A stretch of 8,092 nt of DNA from assembly GCA_036505615.1 (NCBI GenBank), contig DASXTB010000378.1, positions 1 to 8,092 of the forward strand. The letters run 5' to 3'. Source of the DNA: DASXTB01 sp036505615. GTDB lineage: Bacteria; Acidobacteriota; UBA6911; JACQSX01. The notes under the pieces were generated by a model. The model was not told the origin of the DNA. It did not search any database and worked only from the letters and a program-made list of their open reading frames with translations. The number at the start of each line of letters is the position of its first letter. Within the stretch, counting starts at the first letter, position 1. A program made the translations under genes and the position numbers. Below are positions 5,380 through 8,092 of this stretch, in pieces.

Positions 5380-6729
5380 CACGACATTCGGGCTGCGAAT
5401 ACCCTTGGTGGCATTTCGGGTATCTACGACGAGTTGTGACTCACGCACGATGCGGCCATAGTCATAGTCGGAGTGATCGGTGACGATAAGTACGCAATCG
5501 TATTGGCCAAGATTCTCCAGCGGGGTGCACTTCATTTGCAAATCGTATTTGCGTCCCTTGCCAACCATGGGGAAGTAGGGGTCGTTGTAGCTGACTTGCG
5601 CGCCTTCCTTCTGCAGCAATTCGATAATGGTCAGAGCCGGAGACTCGCGCAGGTCGTCGATGTCCTTTTTATAGGCGACTCCGAGCACCAGCACTTTCGC
5701 CCCGTTGAGCGCCTTCTTGCGCTGGTTCAACGCGCTGACCACCGAGGCCAACACGTGATAGGGCATGTTGATATTGATTTCGCCGGCCAACTCAATAAAA
5801 CGGGTACGGAAATCCCACTCCTTGGCCTTCCATGAAAGATAAAAAGGGTCAACCGGAATGCAGTGTCCACCCAAGCCTGGTCCCGGATAGAAGGCTTGGA
5901 ATCCAAACGGCTTAGTGGCGGCCGCGTCGATTACCTCCCAGATATCCAACCCCATACGTAACGACAAGAGTTTCAATTCATTAACCAAGGCGATGTTGAC
6001 GCAGCGATAGATATTCTCCAGAAGCTTCGTCATTTCGGCTGCTGCCGGAGAAGACACCCGCACGACTCGATTGAAGATTGCGCCATATAGGGCGGCAGCC
6101 AAATCCGAGGCTTGCGTGTCCAGGCCTCCAACCACCTTTGGAATATCCCGCCGCGCCACGGTCTGGTTGCCTGGATCCTCGCGCTCGGGAGAAAAGGCAA
6201 CGTAGAATTCCTGGCCATTCGATGTTCCGCTACGAGCTGCCTTTAAGCCCGTCTTGTTGCCCTTTTCCAGAATGGGGATCAGCACTTCCTCGGTTGTGCC
6301 CGGATAAGTCGTGCTTTCCAATATCACCAATTGACCAGCGCGCAGATATGGGGCGAAGGCTTGTGCAGTGTCGGTGATGTAGCTGAGATCGGGCTCGTGA
6401 TACTCATTGAGCGGGGTGGGAACGCAGATGATAATGGCATCCATCGCCGACACTCGCGTGTAGTCTGCGGTGGCTTCAAAACCATGCGCCCGCGCTTCCT
6501 GAATCTCGGTCGCCGGGATGCGGTAAATATACGATCCACCCTGCGCCAGGGTGGCCACTTTGCGTTGGTCAATGTCAAAACCGGTGACCGGGAATTTCTG
6601 CTCAGTGTAGAGCAACGCCAAGGGTAAGCCGACGTAGCCTAACCCGATCACGGCAACCCGCGCCTGCCGGGCTTCAATCTTGGTCTTCAGTTCAGAGAAT
6701 AGCGTGGTGGAGGCTGATTGGGTGGTCAT
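5371..6729 (-). CDS. wbpA: UDP-N-acetylglucosamine 6-dehydrogenase-like protein (WbpA type)
   Basis: This is a cytoplasmic NAD-dependent nucleotide-sugar dehydrogenase. It oxidises C6 of a UDP-hexose, most likely UDP-GlcNAc, to the uronic acid used in surface polysaccharide. From the chosen ATG it has 452 residues. The N-terminal Rossmann motif G-L-G-Y-V-G is at 29-34, and the central domain carries the ligand-binding E-S-T-T-Y-P-G-T-T. The catalytic cysteine is C290 in G-P-G-L-G-G-H-C-I-P-V-D-P-F. The C-terminal UDP-binding domain includes G-V-A-Y-K-K-D-I-D-D-L-R-E-S-P. The pattern around the cysteine favours WbpA-type enzymes over TviB or plain UDP-glucose dehydrogenases, but substrate cannot be proved. 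In-frame ATG (6762) and GTG (6771) starts would add up to 14 residues. I prefer 6729 because the extra residues look unconserved and an extended -10 box lies just upstream. No clear ribosome binding site is present at any of these starts. Confidence 0.92.
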   Translation of the reverse strand: MTTQSASTTLFSELKTKIEARQARVAVIGLGYVGLPLALLYTEQKFPVTGFDIDQRKVATLAQGGSYIYRIPATEIQEARAHGFEATADYTRVSAMDAIIICVPTPLNEYHEPDLSYITDTAQAFAPYLRAGQLVILESTTYPGTTEEVLIPILEKGNKTGLKAARSGTSNGQEFYVAFSPEREDPGNQTVARRDIPKVVGGLDTQASDLAAALYGAIFNRVVRVSSPAAAEMTKLLENIYRCVNIALVNELKLLSLRMGLDIWEVIDAAATKPFGFQAFYPGPGLGGHCIPVDPFYLSWKAKEWDFRTRFIELAGEININMPYHVLASVVSALNQRKKALNGAKVLVLGVAYKKDIDDLRESPALTIIELLQKEGAQVSYNDPYFPMVGKGRKYDLQMKCTPLENLGQYDCVLIVTDHSDYDYGRIVRESQLVVDTRNATKGIRSPNVVRC

Positions 6730-6745
6730 GATTGGAGTCTGTGAG

Positions 6746-6754
6746 ATTTTAGCA
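6746..6754 (-). promoter_or_regulatory. Extended -10 promoter candidate for wbpA-like gene
   Basis: On the minus strand TGC is followed by TAAAAT (five of six matches), an extended -10 element. The -35 position (CCAGTG at 17 bases) is poor, as can be tolerated with an extended -10. Transcription would begin near 6739, about 10 bases before the ATG at 6729, giving a nearly leaderless mRNA. Confidence 0.35.
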
Positions 6755-6898
6755 CGCCCCATCCGGCTCACTGGTGGGCAGCGCGCACCTATCAGGTTCC
6801 CAGATTGCCGCTTGTTTTGGGACTTATTTCGCGTAATCCTCGATTACTTCCGTCATCTGCCAAGGAGTCGCGGATCCTGGGCAAAAGTGGTAGCCAAC

Positions 6899-6925
6899 GA
6901 TAATGACAGGTCGGAAAACCGACTT
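6899..6925 (+). promoter_or_regulatory. Candidate -10 box and hairpin in the ydcF-like leader
   Basis: GATAAT (6899-6904, five of six matches to a -10 box) lacks a convincing -35. Just after it, AGGTCGG (6908-6914) and CCGACTT (6919-6925) form a 7-bp stem with one G-U pair around an AAAA loop. The hairpin would sit at the very 5' end of a transcript started near 6911 and may protect it or be a binding site. The rest of the 222-base divergent spacer (6730-6951) shows nothing else I can support. Confidence 0.3.
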
Positions 6926-6934
6926 GTTCACTAC

Positions 6935-6951
6935 TGGAGGAGCAAACTCCA
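6935..6951 (+). promoter_or_regulatory. Ribosome binding site inside a small hairpin (ydcF-like gene)
   Basis: AGGAG (6938-6942) is a good Shine-Dalgarno sequence 9 bases before the ATG at 6952. Part of it lies in the arm TGGAG (6935-6939), which pairs with CTCCA (6947-6951) right up to the start codon, with a 7-base loop. The 5-bp stem could partly mask the site. Confidence 0.5.
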
Positions 6952-7524
6952 ATGATGCGTATGGCCAGGATCAGCTTGGTGCTCGCTCTTTTGGCATTGG
7001 CGTTGCTTGCAACTTCGGGGCGGTTTCTGGTGGTGAATCAACCGCGGCAATCGGACGTGATTGTGGTTCTGGCCGGAGAAACGGAACATCGGCCAGCGCG
7101 CGGAGTGGAATTGCTCACCCAAGGTTATGCGCCTCGGCTGATTCTCAATGTCCAAGAATCCAAAATCTATCAATGGAACGAGGCGGAACTGGCGCAGAAA
7201 TATGTAGAAGCGTTGGGACGGGCGCAGTCCATAACAATCTGTCGCATCGACGGACTTTCTACCAAAGAAGAAGCCATCGACAGCAGACGCTGTTTACAGC
7301 AGGTTGGCGGAAAAAACGTTCTCCTGGTCACTTCCGACTATCACACCAGGCGGGCACTCAGCATTTTTAAGCACGAAGTCCCCGAACGCAATTTCAGCAT
7401 TGCGGCAGCGTTTGATGCACGAGAGTTTGGAGTGCGGTGGTGGCAACACCGGGAATGGGCGAAAGTAAACTTTTATGAGTGGTTGCGCCTGTTGTGGTGG
7501 GAACTGGTTGATCGCTGGCGTTAG
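6952..7524 (+). CDS. YdcF/SanA-like DUF218 envelope protein
   Basis: This is a membrane-anchored DUF218 protein of 190 residues. A hydrophobic N-terminal segment (about 5-22) acts as an anchor or uncleaved signal, placing the domain outside the inner membrane. Domain motifs are visible in order: D35-V-I-V-V-L-A-G42, S103-T-K-E-E-A108 and T127-S-D-Y-H-T-R-R-A135, the last being the family's most typical signature. The C-terminus is rich in tryptophan and ends W-W-E-L-V-D-R-W-R, possibly a membrane-proximal helix. Family members such as SanA, ElyC and YdcF are tied to envelope barrier function and peptidoglycan or polysaccharide precursor metabolism, but their reaction is not settled. ATG codons also occur at 6955 and 6961; 6952 has the best spacing from the ribosome binding site. 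It is divergent from the wbpA-like gene and 104 bases before the FecR gene. Confidence 0.85.
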   Translation: MMRMARISLVLALLALALLATSGRFLVVNQPRQSDVIVVLAGETEHRPARGVELLTQGYAPRLILNVQESKIYQWNEAELAQKYVEALGRAQSITICRIDGLSTKEEAIDSRRCLQQVGGKNVLLVTSDYHTRRALSIFKHEVPERNFSIAAAFDAREFGVRWWQHREWAKVNFYEWLRLLWWELVDRWR

Positions 7525-7539
7525 TATCGTTGATAACTA

Positions 7540-7570
7540 AATTGCAAATCCTGTCCCCGGGAAAGCAATT
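7540..7570. promoter_or_regulatory. Inverted repeat overlapping the FecR-gene promoter
   Basis: AATTGC (7540-7545) and GCAATT (7565-7570) form a 6-bp inverted repeat with a 19-base centre. The right arm overlaps the first two bases of the -35 box at 7569. It could be an operator or the remnant of a weak hairpin after the ydcF-like gene; short arms make chance possible. Confidence 0.2.
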
Positions 7571-7597
7571 GACCGGTATTGTGGTACCAGTTAGGAT
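7569..7597 (+). promoter_or_regulatory. Candidate sigma-70 promoter for the FecR-domain gene
   Basis: TTGACC (7569-7574, five of six matches) and TAGGAT (7592-7597, four of six) are separated by exactly 17 bases. Transcription would start near 7604, about 25 bases before the ATG, leaving room for the ribosome binding site GGAG at 7620-7623. This suggests the FecR gene has its own promoter even if ydcF transcripts read through. Confidence 0.45.
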
Positions 7598-7628
7598 GAC
7601 CTCAATACTTTGAAAGACTGGAGTTGGA

Positions 7629-8092
7629 ATGCATCCGTCATGGCTACGCAATATTTTTTGCTGGATGCTGCTGGCGATAATGCCGGCATCATTGCTGGGC
7701 GCCAATTCCGGGGCGGCCATGCTTTATGCCCAGGGCGCAGCCTGGCTTAACGGGGACAGCGTGCCGCGCACTTCCGCGGTTTTTCCTGGCGACCTGGTGC
7801 AGACCAAAGCGGATGCAGTGGTTCGTATCAACGCCACGGGCTCGAGCGTGATGATCCTGCCCGATTCGCTGGTGAAATATGAGGGCAACACGGTGTCGCT
7901 GGAGCATGGAACGGTAAAAGTGGCGACCATCCAAGGCATGAGCATTCGGGCGGGAGAAGTGGCGGTGCAGCCCGCGAACGCAAATGGTGCGACGGATTTT
8001 GATGTGAGTGATGTGGATGGCACCGTCCATATCGCCGCCCGCAAGGGCGATGTGAGTGTCAGCAACGGAACTGAGACCACCACGCTGGCGCA
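7629..8092 (+). CDS. Secreted FecR-domain protein, N-terminal part (3' end outside window)
   Basis: The frame from the ATG at 7629 stays open for 154 codons and runs off the window. Residues 1-25 form a signal peptide: a charged start with W-L-R-N, a hydrophobic core with F-C-W-M-L-L-A-I, and an S-L-L-G-A cleavage region without a lipobox. From about 29 on, the sequence resembles the FecR beta-strand domain. Visible motifs are A-M-L-Y-A-Q-G-A-A-W-L-N-G, V-F-P-G-D-L-V-Q-T, S-S-V-M-I-L-P-D-S-L-V-K-Y and R-K-G-D-V-S-V-S-N-G. Classical FecR is an anti-sigma regulator with a cytoplasmic N-terminus. This protein has a signal peptide directly before the domain instead, so it is more likely an exported or surface protein of the type common near polysaccharide loci. 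GGAG (7620-7623) lies 5 bases before the start. The missing C-terminus prevents a firmer call. Confidence 0.8.
   Translation, partial: MHPSWLRNIFCWMLLAIMPASLLGANSGAAMLYAQGAAWLNGDSVPRTSAVFPGDLVQTKADAVVRINATGSSVMILPDSLVKYEGNTVSLEHGTVKVATIQGMSIRAGEVAVQPANANGATDFDVSDVDGTVHIAARKGDVSVSNGTETTTLA

Noticed and set aside
5041..5439. Plus-strand frame of 132 codons across the tonB-wbpA spacer
   Set aside because: No ribosome binding site at the TTG (5041) or the internal ATG (5062), no recognisable domain. It overlaps the tonB-like start and runs about 70 bases antisense into a conserved dehydrogenase gene. Conservation analysis could still reopen it.
5473..5835. Plus-strand frame of 120 codons within the wbpA-like gene
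   Set aside because: Shadow of the dehydrogenase C-terminal region, which matches its family without a break on the minus strand.
7689..8083. Minus-strand frames near the right edge
   Set aside because: They are antisense to the FecR-domain frame, which has a signal peptide, ribosome binding site and recognisable domain and simply lacks its stop because the window ends.

Overview
This 8.1 kb window looks like chromosomal DNA from an Acidobacteriota bacterium, probably of the Terriglobia/Koribacter type. That is inferred from protein style rather than a marker gene. The clues are a NarL-type kinase with a GAF-like input region, a lone Flp pilin, a TonB with a glycine-rich linker carrying GFGD/GFGN motifs, an M48 peptidase fused to a long beta-rich N-terminal region, and a secreted FecR-domain protein. 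Base composition looks moderate, in the mid-50s percent G+C by eye. No rRNA, tRNA, insertion sequence, integrase, phage gene or CRISPR array is visible.

Layout. Positions 1-1767 (+) hold a two-component pair: a HisKA_3/HATPase sensor kinase cut by the window edge, overlapped by 8 bases by a LuxR-type response regulator. Positions 1768-2250 hold a hairpin after the regulator, a candidate promoter, a 54-residue Flp/Tad pilin gene (1944-2108, +) and a strong hairpin terminator. Positions 2254-5049 (-) hold a probable two-gene operon, tonB-like then M48 peptidase, with a 27-base gap. Positions 5050-5370 form a noncoding spacer with candidate promoters and a long inverted repeat. Positions 5371-6729 (-) encode a WbpA-type UDP-sugar 6-dehydrogenase. 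After a divergent spacer, positions 6952-7524 (+) encode a membrane-anchored YdcF/DUF218 protein. Positions 7629-8092 (+) carry the start of a secreted FecR-domain protein that runs off the window; it is open at its 3' end.

How the parts fit. Almost every gene acts at or beyond the cell envelope: sensing with transcriptional control, a pilus subunit, energy transduction to the outer membrane, periplasmic proteolysis, nucleotide-sugar supply for surface polysaccharide, a DUF218 envelope protein and a FecR-domain exported protein. Only two links are directly supported by gene arrangement: kinase-regulator and TonB-M48. Regulation of the pilin by the adjacent two-component system, and a shared polysaccharide/envelope role for wbpA, ydcF and the FecR gene, are hypotheses from proximity. 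I found no clear new defence or mobile system. The most unusual points are the domain layout of the M48 protein and its pairing with TonB, the repeats in the TonB linker, and the structured spacer between tonB and wbpA.
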